A stretch of 18,895 nucleotides of DNA from Scytonema sp. UIC 10036 (GCF_009725235.1 NZ_WJFC01000250.1:1-18895), one strand, 5' to 3'; counted from the stretch's first letter, positions 6,338 through 13,737 are shown. Notes: a model not told the origin generated them from the letters alone. Translations and numbers: made by a program.

Positions 6338-8920
6338 ATGATGACAGCAGTTGTACGGAAAACAATTTTGCTAGTTGATAGCTATTTTAACAACAGAAGA
6401 ATTTACCGTCATTACTTACTGCAGGACAATCGACAAATTTACACCATTGCAGAGGCAGAGTTCGGAGAACAAGTTTTAGAGATCTGTCAGCAACAATGCC
6501 CTGACTTGATATTAATCAGCTATTTACTAACAGATATGAATGGGCTGGAAGTTTTAGGCCAACTGAAGGCTATCAAGGAGGCAAATAGCCTGCCGATATT
6601 GATATTGGTAGATCGGGTAAATGAGAATGTCGCCAGACAGGCAGTTGAAAGTGGCGCGTTTGACTGTTTAATTAAGGAAAATATTACACCGGTGAGCCTT
6701 CAGTTAGCTGTGCAAAAAGCGATCGCGCAAACTCACAAACTTCAGCAATTAGAGAAATTACTGCAGCAAACTCAAAACGAGTTAGAAAGACGTAAAACAG
6801 CGCGAACTACGGAACTCGAACGAGCAAATCGCCAATTACAAACCGTGTACGAAGAATTACAGGTAGCTGATGAGGAACTGCGTTTGCAGAATGAAGAACT
6901 GACTTACAACCGTCAAGTGATTGTAGAGGAACGCCAACGCTACCAGGATTTGTTCGAGTTTGCACCAGATGGGTACTTAGTTACTGATACTCTAGGCATT
7001 ATTCTGGAGACCAACCAAGCAGCTAGTATACTATTCTCAATCAACAAACAGTATTTAATTGGCAAACCATTAGCTGCCTTTATTGCTCGGGAAGAACGTG
7101 AGAGTTTTCGGGAGCGATTGACAAGGATGCAAAACTTGTCTGATTGGGAAGTTAGCATACAGCCACGCAACCGGGCTTCTCTTTCCACAGCAGTTGCTGT
7201 AACGAGTATATATAACCTCCAAGGTCAGCCAATTGGTTTTCGATGGCTGTTTCGCGATATGAGTCTTCGCAAGCAGACAGAACAAAAATTGCAGATGGCT
7301 CGTGAAGAATTAGAAAAACGTGTAGCAGAACGAACTGTAGAGCTTTCTCAAGCCAATATGTTGCTCCAACAGCAAATTTCCGCTCATCAACTAACAGAAA
7401 TGGCACTGCGAGAGCGAGAACAGCTACTTCAAGCAATCATTAATAATTCTACAGCAGTGATTTACCTCAAAGATATTCAAGGACGATACTTGCTAGTCAA
7501 TCGTCAGTACGAAAACCTGTTTCACATCACAAATGACAGAGTGCAAGGAAAAACTGATTTTGAGATTTTACCTGAAGCCATAGCAGAGATTTTTTGGACA
7601 AACGACCAACAAGTCCTGACAGCAAATACCCCTTTGACCTTTGATGAGTCAGTTCCCCTGGATGACGGTATCCACACTTACATTTCCAGCAAATTTCCGC
7701 TTTTCAAAGAGACTGGAATTTCTTACGCTGTCTGTAGTATGGCAACAGACATTACCGAAAAGAAACGACTTGAAGCGCAGTTTTTGCAAGCTCAGAGGCT
7801 GGAAAGCCTTGGTACATTAGCAAGTGGTATTGCCCATGATTTCAACAACATTTTGACCCCCATTCTGACAATTACTCAACTCCTCTCATTTATACTTCCC
7901 AATCTTGATGAAGAAAATCGAAAACTGTTGTGTACTGTGGAAGAGAGTACCAAACGAGGTGTCGATTTAGTCAAGCAAATTTTATCGTTTACAAGAGGTT
8001 TAGAAGGACAACGCGCTCCTATAGAAATCAACCAAGCATTTGAGGAAATTGAGCAGATTCTCAAAAATACATTTCCAAAATCTATTGAAATTTCTATCGC
8101 TCGACCAACACAAAGTCTTTCAATATTGGCAGATGCAACTCAATTCAACCAGGTGTTGCTAAACTTGTGTGTTAACGCTCGTGATGCCATGCCTGATGGT
8201 GGAATTCTCAGTTTGGAAGCAAAACACTTATTTGTTGATGAAGAATATGCACGGCAGAATCTGGACACAAAAGTAGGTTTTTATGCCGTCATCTCCGTAT
8301 CGGATACAGGATGTGGTATTCCAAAAGAGAATTTGGAACGTATTTTTGAACCTTTTTTCACAACTAAAGAAACAGGCAAAGGTACGGGATTGGGACTTTC
8401 CACAGTACTTGGCATTATCACAAACCACGATGGTATTCTTCAGGTACACAGTGAGGTGGGAAAAGGTACCAAATTTAAGATTTATTTACCTGCTGTTGAC
8501 ATCCACGTAACACAAGAAACATCTGCCGCCGAAATCCCTACAGGCAACGGCGAATTAATTTTGGTCGTAGATGATGAAATACGCATTTTGGAGATGGTAA
8601 AAACCGTACTAGAAAGCTACAACTATAAAGTTTTAAGCGCAAGTAACGGTGTTGAAGCGCTTTCTCTCTACACCACATATCAAGATGAAGTTAGTGTAGT
8701 GTTGATGGATGTACAAATGCCATCAATGGGTGGATTGGATACTATTTATAGCTTACAACAAGTCAATCCTTTTATCAAAATTATTGTCAACAGTGGTCTG
8801 TTTTCTCAGTCTGAGCTTACAAAAGTTAGTTCTACAGTAAAAGCTTTTTTATCTAAGCCCTACACTGTAGAAGCATTACTCAGCACTATCAAGAATGTCT
8901 TAGAGAGTGCTGATAGTTGA
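6338..8920 (+). CDS. Hybrid histidine kinase: pseudo-receiver, PAS, PAS, HisKA, HATPase, receiver
   Basis: An 860-aa soluble hybrid sensor kinase with no membrane segments. Order: receiver-like domain (about 10-127), coiled coil (130-200), PAS (about 200-315), coiled coil (315-355), second PAS (about 358-475), HisKA with phospho-acceptor H500 in SGIAHDFNNIL, HATPase with N-box N609/N613 (NLCVNARDAM), DTGCGIP and GKGTGLGLS, then a C-terminal receiver with D791 (LMDVQMP) and a Lys in LSKPY. The first receiver has S61 where the phosphorylated Asp should be (ILISYLLTDMNG) and VDS instead of two acidic residues, so it is probably a non-phosphorylatable pseudo-receiver. AGGAG is 4 nt from the first ATG and 7 nt from a second ATG at 6341, so either start is possible. 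The core closely resembles the kinase at 15246-17573. The signal and output are unknown. Confidence 0.9.
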   Translation: MMTAVVRKTILLVDSYFNNRRIYRHYLLQDNRQIYTIAEAEFGEQVLEICQQQCPDLILISYLLTDMNGLEVLGQLKAIKEANSLPILILVDRVNENVARQAVESGAFDCLIKENITPVSLQLAVQKAIAQTHKLQQLEKLLQQTQNELERRKTARTTELERANRQLQTVYEELQVADEELRLQNEELTYNRQVIVEERQRYQDLFEFAPDGYLVTDTLGIILETNQAASILFSINKQYLIGKPLAAFIAREERESFRERLTRMQNLSDWEVSIQPRNRASLSTAVAVTSIYNLQGQPIGFRWLFRDMSLRKQTEQKLQMAREELEKRVAERTVELSQANMLLQQQISAHQLTEMALREREQLLQAIINNSTAVIYLKDIQGRYLLVNRQYENLFHITNDRVQGKTDFEILPEAIAEIFWTNDQQVLTANTPLTFDESVPLDDGIHTYISSKFPLFKETGISYAVCSMATDITEKKRLEAQFLQAQRLESLGTLASGIAHDFNNILTPILTITQLLSFILPNLDEENRKLLCTVEESTKRGVDLVKQILSFTRGLEGQRAPIEINQAFEEIEQILKNTFPKSIEISIARPTQSLSILADATQFNQVLLNLCVNARDAMPDGGILSLEAKHLFVDEEYARQNLDTKVGFYAVISVSDTGCGIPKENLERIFEPFFTTKETGKGTGLGLSTVLGIITNHDGILQVHSEVGKGTKFKIYLPAVDIHVTQETSAAEIPTGNGELILVVDDEIRILEMVKTVLESYNYKVLSASNGVEALSLYTTYQDEVSVVLMDVQMPSMGGLDTIYSLQQVNPFIKIIVNSGLFSQSELTKVSSTVKAFLSKPYTVEALLSTIKNVLESADS

Positions 8921-8957
8921 AGCAGGCGGCTCTGCCCTTAACGATACCAAATTGTAT

Positions 8958-8995
8958 TCAGGCAGGTGGAGTGCTGCCATTACCACCTTGCCTGA
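8958..8995. terminator. Inverted repeat over the stop codon of the coiled-coil gene
   Basis: TCAGGCAGGTGG (8958-8969) pairs with CCACC-T-TGCCTGA (8983-8995): 12 bp with a one-base bulge and a 13-nt loop. It lies between the converging kinase and coiled-coil genes and includes the stop codon of the latter. There is no strong T tract, so it may be a bidirectional terminator or an mRNA-stability hairpin. Confidence 0.45.
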
Positions 8996-9323
8996 GTAGA
9001 TATTCCCAAATACGCTGAATCTCAGATTGGAAGGATTGACGGTCAATTGCGGCAAGCTGTCTGTCTTGTGCTGCTTGCGCTCGGTCTTGCTCTGCTTGTA
9101 TGGCTAAGATATCTACTCGGTTGGTTACAGCGTTGACGTTCTCGGTTAACTGCTGGATGTTGGCAACCAGAACATCAATGGTGTTGCTTTGAGCGTTGAT
9201 GTTAGCACTTATAGCAGCAATGGTGTCATTTTGGGCTAACACTGTTTCGCCAACGTTGGCAAACAGAGTTTCTAGGCGGCTAAGTCGTTCCTCAATGCTT
9301 GGCGGTTGTCCTGCGTTGGTCAT
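8958..9323 (-). CDS. Small coiled-coil protein of unknown function
   Basis: A 121-aa soluble, Gln/Asn/Ala-rich protein. Residues 9-24 (IEERLSRLETLFANVG) and about 30-110 form a long heptad coiled coil (hydrophobic spacing in TIDVLVANIQQLTENVNAVTNRVDIL), with an alternating DRAQAAQDRQLAAIDRQ segment near 80-95, then IWEYLLRQ and a Gly/Pro-rich tail. No signal peptide, catalytic motif or membrane segment is seen. Its ATG overlaps the stop codon of the ribbon-helix-helix gene as ATGA, so the two are translated together and may act together. It does not look like a known toxin. I do not recognise a named family. Confidence 0.7.
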   Translation of the reverse strand: MTNAGQPPSIEERLSRLETLFANVGETVLAQNDTIAAISANINAQSNTIDVLVANIQQLTENVNAVTNRVDILAIQAEQDRAQAAQDRQLAAIDRQSFQSEIQRIWEYLLRQGGNGSTPPA

Positions 9324-9481
9324 TTGTTCTTACCTTTTTCATATTCTGTTATCCATTCAGCTAGCGCCACAGAAACAAGATTGCTAACAGAGCGTTGCTG
9401 TTCTAGGGCGATCGCTTGCAGTTTGTCTAATATCTCCTGTGATGCCAAATAAATTGTCAAACGTGGTTTTTTTGTACCCAT
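9320..9481 (-). CDS. Small ribbon-helix-helix (CopG/Arc-like) DNA-binding protein
   Basis: A 53-aa ORF reading MGTKKPRLTIYLASQEILDK at its start. The beta strand PRLTIYL (6-12), helix SQEILDKLQAIALEQQ (14-29) and helix SVSNLVSVALAEWITEYEK (31-49) match the CopG-type ribbon-helix-helix layout, in which the paired strands contact DNA and the helices dimerise. Such proteins act as repressors, antitoxins or plasmid-copy regulators. The stop codon overlaps the start of the coiled-coil gene (ATGA), which fits a self-regulated two-gene unit. A HIP1 octamer (9407-9414) lies inside the gene. No strong ribosome-binding site is visible. Confidence 0.75.
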   Translation of the reverse strand: MGTKKPRLTIYLASQEILDKLQAIALEQQRSVSNLVSVALAEWITEYEKGKNK

Positions 9482-9857
9482 GAGTGTATCAGTGAGATAG
9501 GATCTGGATTAAATTTTCAGCGAAAAAAATTCTTAGGCTTAATAGAACGAGTTTTATTAAAGCAAGTCTCCTTAATCGTTGTAGCAACAACCATAGACTA
9601 GTTAGATTTGGCTTTGATTTTTTTGAATGGCTGTGCAATCTTCATGATTGTGAAATTGTAGTACTTAGCAAGGTAAAACTAAGTCCTCATGATGAATTGA
9701 TGCAAGACTTCATGTCCATAATGCATTGTTTTAGCAGCCAATTATATTTTCTGCGGCGCTATGAAAAAAAAGTAGAGCAGGATTATCAAAATAGTCTTGC
9801 CAAACTAGACAAATAGTAATATATTGGACAGACGAGCTTTGGAGGTCGAGCAAAGTT
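9482..9857. other. Divergent intergenic region upstream of the TnpB-like gene
   Basis: The 376 bp separate the RHH gene (-) from the TnpB-like gene (+). Two neighbouring hairpins stand out: CAATC-TTCAT-GATTG (9636-9650) and ACTTAG/CTAAGT around a 10-nt loop (9663-9684). They could be remnants of a subterminal IS605-type left-end hairpin, or regulatory. GGAGG at 9841-9845 is 12 nt before the TnpB-like start, a slightly long spacing. No ORF is convincing. Confidence 0.5.
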
Positions 9858-11252
9858 ATGGCATTAAAAAAACAGAAAGGGAAACGTATAGAGACAAAAA
9901 CTCTACGAGCTAAGTTAATTCGGGATGGCATTGATTTAAACGAAACAGTTCAAGTTTACAGAGATGGTGTGGCTTTTTACATTCAAGTGATTAACCAACA
10001 TCCTGAATATGTGGATCTTGCTCAAGCCCAGATGCGACAGGCTTATGAAGAATTAACTTTAGGTGAAAATGCCAAATATCCCTTTCTGTATCAGGATATG
10101 CCACGAGACTTGCGATGGGATGTAATTAGTACGGCTTGCGGTCATTATAAGTCGTGGCGTTCTAACTACAAAAACTGGGAGGTAAGTGAGGCGAAACGGT
10201 TAGCTCGTTCTCTCAAAAAGAATAAGAAACACAGTCCTCACAAACCACCACTACTACCCACAGAAGTGTTTGATAGTCCAACCTATTACAAATACAGTAT
10301 GTTTAAGGATGACACTGGCAACTCTGTCATTCTGAAAATTAGAAAGAATAACAATTGGGCATGGGTAAGATTTAATTATTCAGCTTATTTGTTTGATGCT
10401 GCATGGGGAAAAGGTTGTCCAACCATTATTGTTAAAAAAGATGGTTCTTGTTGGATAAATTGGACTTTAGAAAGATATCATGACGCAACTGGAGGATTAA
10501 AAGCATTACAAAACGAGCGAGTCTGCTCGGTTGATATTGATTTAGATGGCGACACAATTTGCATTCTTTCAATTTTAGAACCCGACGTTAACTCAGAAGT
10601 ACAAGAGGTAGCGAGACACTTCATAAAAGGACACGCTTCTCATGTCAGACGTAGGAAGAGGGCGATAGGGAAGATTGCAAAAAAGATGAATCAAACAGGT
10701 ATTGTTGGGAAAGGGTTTGGTTGTACTATTTGGTCAAAAATTACTAACCGAGAAAAAAGTGAGGGTTATAGGATTGCATCCCAGATTGCAGAGTTTGCCA
10801 ACAAGCATCATTGCCGAGTGATAGTGTTTGAACACTTAGGCAATCTACGCCCTCAAAGAGGTAAATATTCTGCTAGGTCAAACCAAAAACGTGCATACTG
10901 GTTGAAGTCTAAAATAGTTGATAATACTAGTCATATTGCTAGAACAAAATTCAATATTTTAACTTCCAAAGTTTCACCAAAAAATACTTCAAAGTTTTCT
11001 GCTGTTGATAATAGTGCATTAATTAGGACATCAGAGCATCAATTAGCAGACTTGCTAGCCAATAATGAGAGAATATGGCTATCAAGATACAATAACGAGA
11101 AGTATACCCCAGGATTGCACGCTATTGCCCAGAACGGATACTGGATTCATTCGGGATTGAACGCCGCTAGAAATATAGGAATGAGGTTCTATCAGCGATC
11201 TAAACCCGACGCCAAGTTTGTTATTTCAAAAAGCTTAAGCAGTCATGTTTAA
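9858..11252 (+). CDS. TnpB-like (IS605 OrfB family) protein, probably nuclease-dead
   Basis: A 464-aa protein related to TnpB, the RNA-guided nuclease of IS200/IS605 elements and ancestor of Cas12. The N-terminal half has the TnpB wedge/REC pattern (ARLIRDG-like opening; LRWDVISTACGHYKSWRSN; NNNWAWVRF; SCWINWTLERY). RuvC-I is SVDIDLDGD (D226/D228) and RuvC-II is VIVFEHLGNL (E325). In RuvC-III, where TnpB has D-x-N-A-A, this protein has G433-L-N-A-A, so the third catalytic Asp is missing. The region that should hold the CxxC zinc finger reads VSPKNTSKFSAVD; no cysteine occurs after about residue 319. No TnpA partner is present. The intact frame despite lost catalytic residues suggests exaptation, as with TldR-type nuclease-dead TnpBs, more than recent decay. 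GGAGG at 9841 precedes the ATG. A structured RNA candidate follows at once. Confidence 0.8.
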   Translation: MALKKQKGKRIETKTLRAKLIRDGIDLNETVQVYRDGVAFYIQVINQHPEYVDLAQAQMRQAYEELTLGENAKYPFLYQDMPRDLRWDVISTACGHYKSWRSNYKNWEVSEAKRLARSLKKNKKHSPHKPPLLPTEVFDSPTYYKYSMFKDDTGNSVILKIRKNNNWAWVRFNYSAYLFDAAWGKGCPTIIVKKDGSCWINWTLERYHDATGGLKALQNERVCSVDIDLDGDTICILSILEPDVNSEVQEVARHFIKGHASHVRRRKRAIGKIAKKMNQTGIVGKGFGCTIWSKITNREKSEGYRIASQIAEFANKHHCRVIVFEHLGNLRPQRGKYSARSNQKRAYWLKSKIVDNTSHIARTKFNILTSKVSPKNTSKFSAVDNSALIRTSEHQLADLLANNERIWLSRYNNEKYTPGLHAIAQNGYWIHSGLNAARNIGMRFYQRSKPDAKFVISKSLSSHV

Positions 11253-11256
11253 GTTG

Positions 11257-11277
11257 GCGTACTAGCTATACGCTTTT
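11257..11277 (+). terminator. Hairpin with T tract just after the TnpB-like gene
   Basis: GCGTA-CTAGCTA-TACGC followed by TTTT starts 4 bp after the stop codon. The stem is only 5 bp, so it is a weak intrinsic terminator at best. It may equally be the first hairpin of a guide-type RNA, since TnpB RNAs begin near the end of the tnpB gene. Confidence 0.4.
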
Positions 11278-11279
11278 AC

Positions 11280-11409
11280 GTCAGTCCCATGTGTAGAGGG
11301 ATGACAATCACCTACCCTTTAAGTAGCTGCTACCATTGCGGTATGCCAATTTTAATAGACGAGTGGTTTTCTAGTAAAACAATGCTCTGGCTACCTGTAT
11401 AGAGGTGAT
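11280..11409 (+). ncRNA. Structured RNA candidate downstream of the TnpB-like gene
   Basis: Helices seen by eye: GTCA-g-TCCC with GGGATGAC (11280-11305, 8 bp, one bulge); a closing helix ATCACCT (11307-11313) with AGGTGAT (11403-11409); inside it GTAGC (11323-11327) with GCTAC (11390-11394); a hairpin GC-TACC-ATTGC-GGTA-t-GC (11329-11346); and GTTTT-CTAGT-AAAAC (11366-11380). Loop bases ATTG (11335-11338) could pair with CAAT (11380-11383) as a pseudoknot. The nested multi-branch layout, with perfectly matching arms about 90 nt apart, is what a guide-RNA scaffold of a TnpB/Cas12-like protein would show. Strand is inferred from the neighbouring gene. No covariation could be tested. Confidence 0.45.
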
Positions 11410-11870
11410 GCAAAAATGTAAAGAAATGTGGGTTGTCCAATTAATCCCAACTTTCTACTACACATACAAAGTATGTTCTATGTAGCTATTAAATACCACT
11501 TTTAAGCTAATTAGCAATTTATGTATGAAAAGTGTTGTCACTTCTCATACACCCTGTCTATATTAGCAAGTGTAGAGAGACAGCGACAACGAACGTAAAA
11601 CGTCAAGACGGATGCCTTAAACGGTTGCTTGTTCACCTGTTTGGATACGAGGTTTTTTTCGCTCTCCATTTACCCAATTGCGGTTGCCTACAAGAGTGCT
11701 TGTTGTCGAGACTGTGAAATAGCTTCCAATAGCTTCTCGATACTCCTCAGTTCTACACATACAGTTTTACATACTATAGTTGTAGATCTTAATGTATGAT
11801 TTGTGGGTAGAAAAGTTATCTACATGGGTTTTGTCAGAAGATACGAGCAGACTTTAAAGAGGTAAATATC
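11410..11870. other. Non-coding stretch with further helices before the 63-aa gene
   Basis: Continues the 618-bp gap after the TnpB-like gene. Hairpins: CTACA-CATAC-AAA-GTATG-(ttcta)-TGTAG (11458-11485); palindrome GCTAATTAGC (11506-11515); TGTATGA-a-AAGTG-TTGT-CACTT-c-TCATACA (11522-11551, 12 bp with one mismatch, the strongest here); CTGTCT/AGACAG (11554-11583). An 11-nt direct repeat, CTACACATACA, occurs at 11458-11468 and 11753-11763. ORFs in it look spurious. It could be part of a larger RNA, an element end, or the regulatory region of the small gene at 11871. Confidence 0.5.
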
Positions 11871-12062
11871 ATGCAAAAAGAATATATGGATATTTTAGAA
11901 ACATTAATTGATAAATTGACATTATCCGCAATCTTAGAAATGTTAGAACGAATATGTCACAAAAAAGCAGAAAATCTGAGAACTCATTGGCACGATGAGA
12001 CTTCAGCGAAGCTTTGGGAGAAAGCCGCAAAACAGATAGAACAGATAAATGTTGATGTTTGA
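11871..12062 (+). CDS. Small protein of unknown function (63 aa)
   Basis: A 63-aa acidic/basic amphipathic protein, all-helical by eye: MDILETLIDKLTLSAILEML (6-25), then ICHKKAENLRTHW and SAKLWEKAAKQIEQI. A good ribosome-binding site, AAAGAGG (11856-11862), lies 8 nt before the ATG. The composition and the pattern (LEML..IC..KAE..R..W....SAKLWEKAAKQIE) resemble small conserved proteins often found in filamentous cyanobacteria, which are unnamed as far as I know. No Cys pair, membrane segment or signal peptide is seen. It lies downstream of the structured region and on the same strand as the TnpB-like gene, but 618 bp away, so shared transcription is not obvious. Confidence 0.65.
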   Translation: MQKEYMDILETLIDKLTLSAILEMLERICHKKAENLRTHWHDETSAKLWEKAAKQIEQINVDV

Positions 12063-12228
12063 TTAAACAATAAAGCCTGGTCAATAAAAGGTATTGAGTT
12101 TTGGGAAGATTCGCAGTACTTACAACGTGCGAATTGTTTGCCTCATCTTTCTTCTTTAGACGAAGGTCGAAACGCCGCCCATTATCATAGCTTGAAGAAA
12201 ATTATTTTCTACTTAAACTAGACTAACG

Positions 12229-13587
12229 TCAGTTTGAGGCGTAGAGGTCAGAAGTGGGTTCTCCTTCTTTGACACTCTTGAGATAAAAACCAGTTTGGGC
12301 TCGGTTTTTCAGGTCGAATGTATTGCCACTGTGAACTTTCCAAATCTTATAGTTGGAGAACGTCAGGGGAACTTCGGGTTCACAAACTTCAGGATCGTGC
12401 TCAGCCAATATAAACTTAGCCGAACCGTCGCCCATAACCCGCTCAACACCAATTTTGTTCACAACCACTGAGGTGTCTTCATCAATGCCTATGCCTAAAG
12501 CAATAGAAGAGACTCCATCCCTAATCTGTCGCGCCACAAAGGTCATCAAGCGACCCATCCTGTTACGTTGGTCAAAGTGCGTGTCAACAATGCCCCCGCG
12601 ATATTTTAAAATTTGTCGCAGTTGAGCGTCTGAAAGATTACCCATACCTTCCCCTGTCACAACTCGCACCCGCTCTTTGACTAAACCAATATTGCGTGCG
12701 ATCGCTTCAGCAGTTAATCCGTAATCTCCCGTAACCATCGTCACTTTGATTCCGGCTTTATGGCAACAAGCGATGGCAGTGATAATACGCACAATCCGAG
12801 CAACTTGTATTTCCAAAGTGCTGGGTTCTCGCTTCACCATTGTAGTCAGGTGTGCTACCTGCCCAAACTCTGTCTGAGCACCAGTTGCATAAACTACAGC
12901 TATTGCTCGCCCCGAAGAGACAGTGGAGCCTGCCAAGACTAAATTAGCAATTTCAGCAGGATTCACCCGTTCCTGCAACGGTTGTTCTCCAGGATGAAGA
13001 AGTGTTTTGCCTCCTCGCAGGGGTACGACTTGACGGGGACGCACCGGGTGGGGATTGCGAGAAACGGGAAGAGATTCCCCCGTAAGTACCGAAACATCCA
13101 CGTAAAGACTCTCGGCAGAGATGAGGCGAGCATCAGCAGAAATGCGATCGCCCTCTTCTAATTGCATGACATCGCCGCGTACTAACTCTCGCGCTGGGAT
13201 CTGCTTTAATTCTCCATCTCGATCAACTCGAACTTTAACAGGCAGCACTTTTTTTAAGGCTGCTAGAGCTCGTTCTGCCTGGTATTCTTGTGAAAAGCTA
13301 AAAACCGCATTAATCCAAATAACCGCCCAAATTGCCCAACCCAGTTCTGGAGTATGGGACACAAACGCTAAAATTCCCGCAATCCATAACAACAGCGCCA
13401 TAAAGTGAGTCAGTTGATCTGTAAAACGGAGCCAAATTGGACGATGAGCAGTTTCCGGGAGTTCGTTCGCACCATAACGCTCGAACCTTTGTGCTGCTTC
13501 GTATTCGGTTAAACCGTTAGCAGTGGTTTCTAGCGACTCACAAACACTTTCTATGGATAATGCCCAAACTGGTTGATGCAACGTCAT
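12229..13587 (-). CDS. In-frame chimera: P-type ATPase fragments fused to cyanophycinase C-terminus
   Basis: A 452-aa product from the ATG at 13587, chosen over 13674 because AAGGG lies 6 nt before it and the protein then begins as P-type ATPases do (HQPVWALS). Residues 1-272 are a cation-transporting P-type ATPase: N-terminal domain, first membrane pair (LTHFMALLLWIAGILAF, then WAIWAVIWINAVF) and actuator domain with LTGES (168-172). Near residue 273 the sequence jumps, skipping the third and fourth helices, the DKTGT phosphorylation site and the nucleotide-binding domain, to the P-domain piece KVTMVTGDYGLTAEAIA (281-297). Near 328-333 it changes again to the cyanophycinase (S51) C-terminal half: VDTHFDQRNRMGRL, GIGIDEDTSVVV. 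The catalytic Ser region of cyanophycinase is absent. Neither activity is expected; it is a remnant or an assembly artefact. Confidence 0.8.
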   Translation of the reverse strand: MTLHQPVWALSIESVCESLETTANGLTEYEAAQRFERYGANELPETAHRPIWLRFTDQLTHFMALLLWIAGILAFVSHTPELGWAIWAVIWINAVFSFSQEYQAERALAALKKVLPVKVRVDRDGELKQIPARELVRGDVMQLEEGDRISADARLISAESLYVDVSVLTGESLPVSRNPHPVRPRQVVPLRGGKTLLHPGEQPLQERVNPAEIANLVLAGSTVSSGRAIAVVYATGAQTEFGQVAHLTTMVKREPSTLEIQVARIVRIITAIACCHKAGIKVTMVTGDYGLTAEAIARNIGLVKERVRVVTGEGMGNLSDAQLRQILKYRGGIVDTHFDQRNRMGRLMTFVARQIRDGVSSIALGIGIDEDTSVVVNKIGVERVMGDGSAKFILAEHDPEVCEPEVPLTFSNYKIWKVHSGNTFDLKNRAQTGFYLKSVKEGEPTSDLYASN

Positions 13588-13737
13588 TCTATTCCCTTGC
13601 TCTTTGCTTTTTTGTGGTTCATTTGAATAAGTAATCTTTGGACGGAAAGGGAGTATGCCATCAAGCGATCGCACTTTAGTTGGATTAACTTGGTATGTAT
13701 TAATTCTCTAAAGTTTTAACCCACCTTGACAGGGCTA

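Noticed and set aside
8958..9481. Classical toxin-antitoxin module
   Set aside because: The RHH protein fits an antitoxin, but the partner is a coiled-coil protein without any RelE, PIN, MazF or other toxin motif.
11257..11277. tRNA gene near the end of the TnpB-like gene
   Set aside because: The hairpins do not form a cloverleaf, and no TTC-loop motif or conserved acceptor stem is present.
11532..11717. 61-aa gene on the + strand in the structured region
   Set aside because: It starts inside the strongest hairpin, has no ribosome-binding site and no recognisable pattern.
9858..11763. A type V-K (Cas12k) CRISPR-transposon locus
   Set aside because: The protein is 464 aa, shorter than Cas12k, does not match the Cas12k sequence I remember, and there is no CRISPR array, TnsB, TnsC or TniQ. 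The GTAGC/GCTAC helix only loosely recalls a Cas12k tracrRNA.
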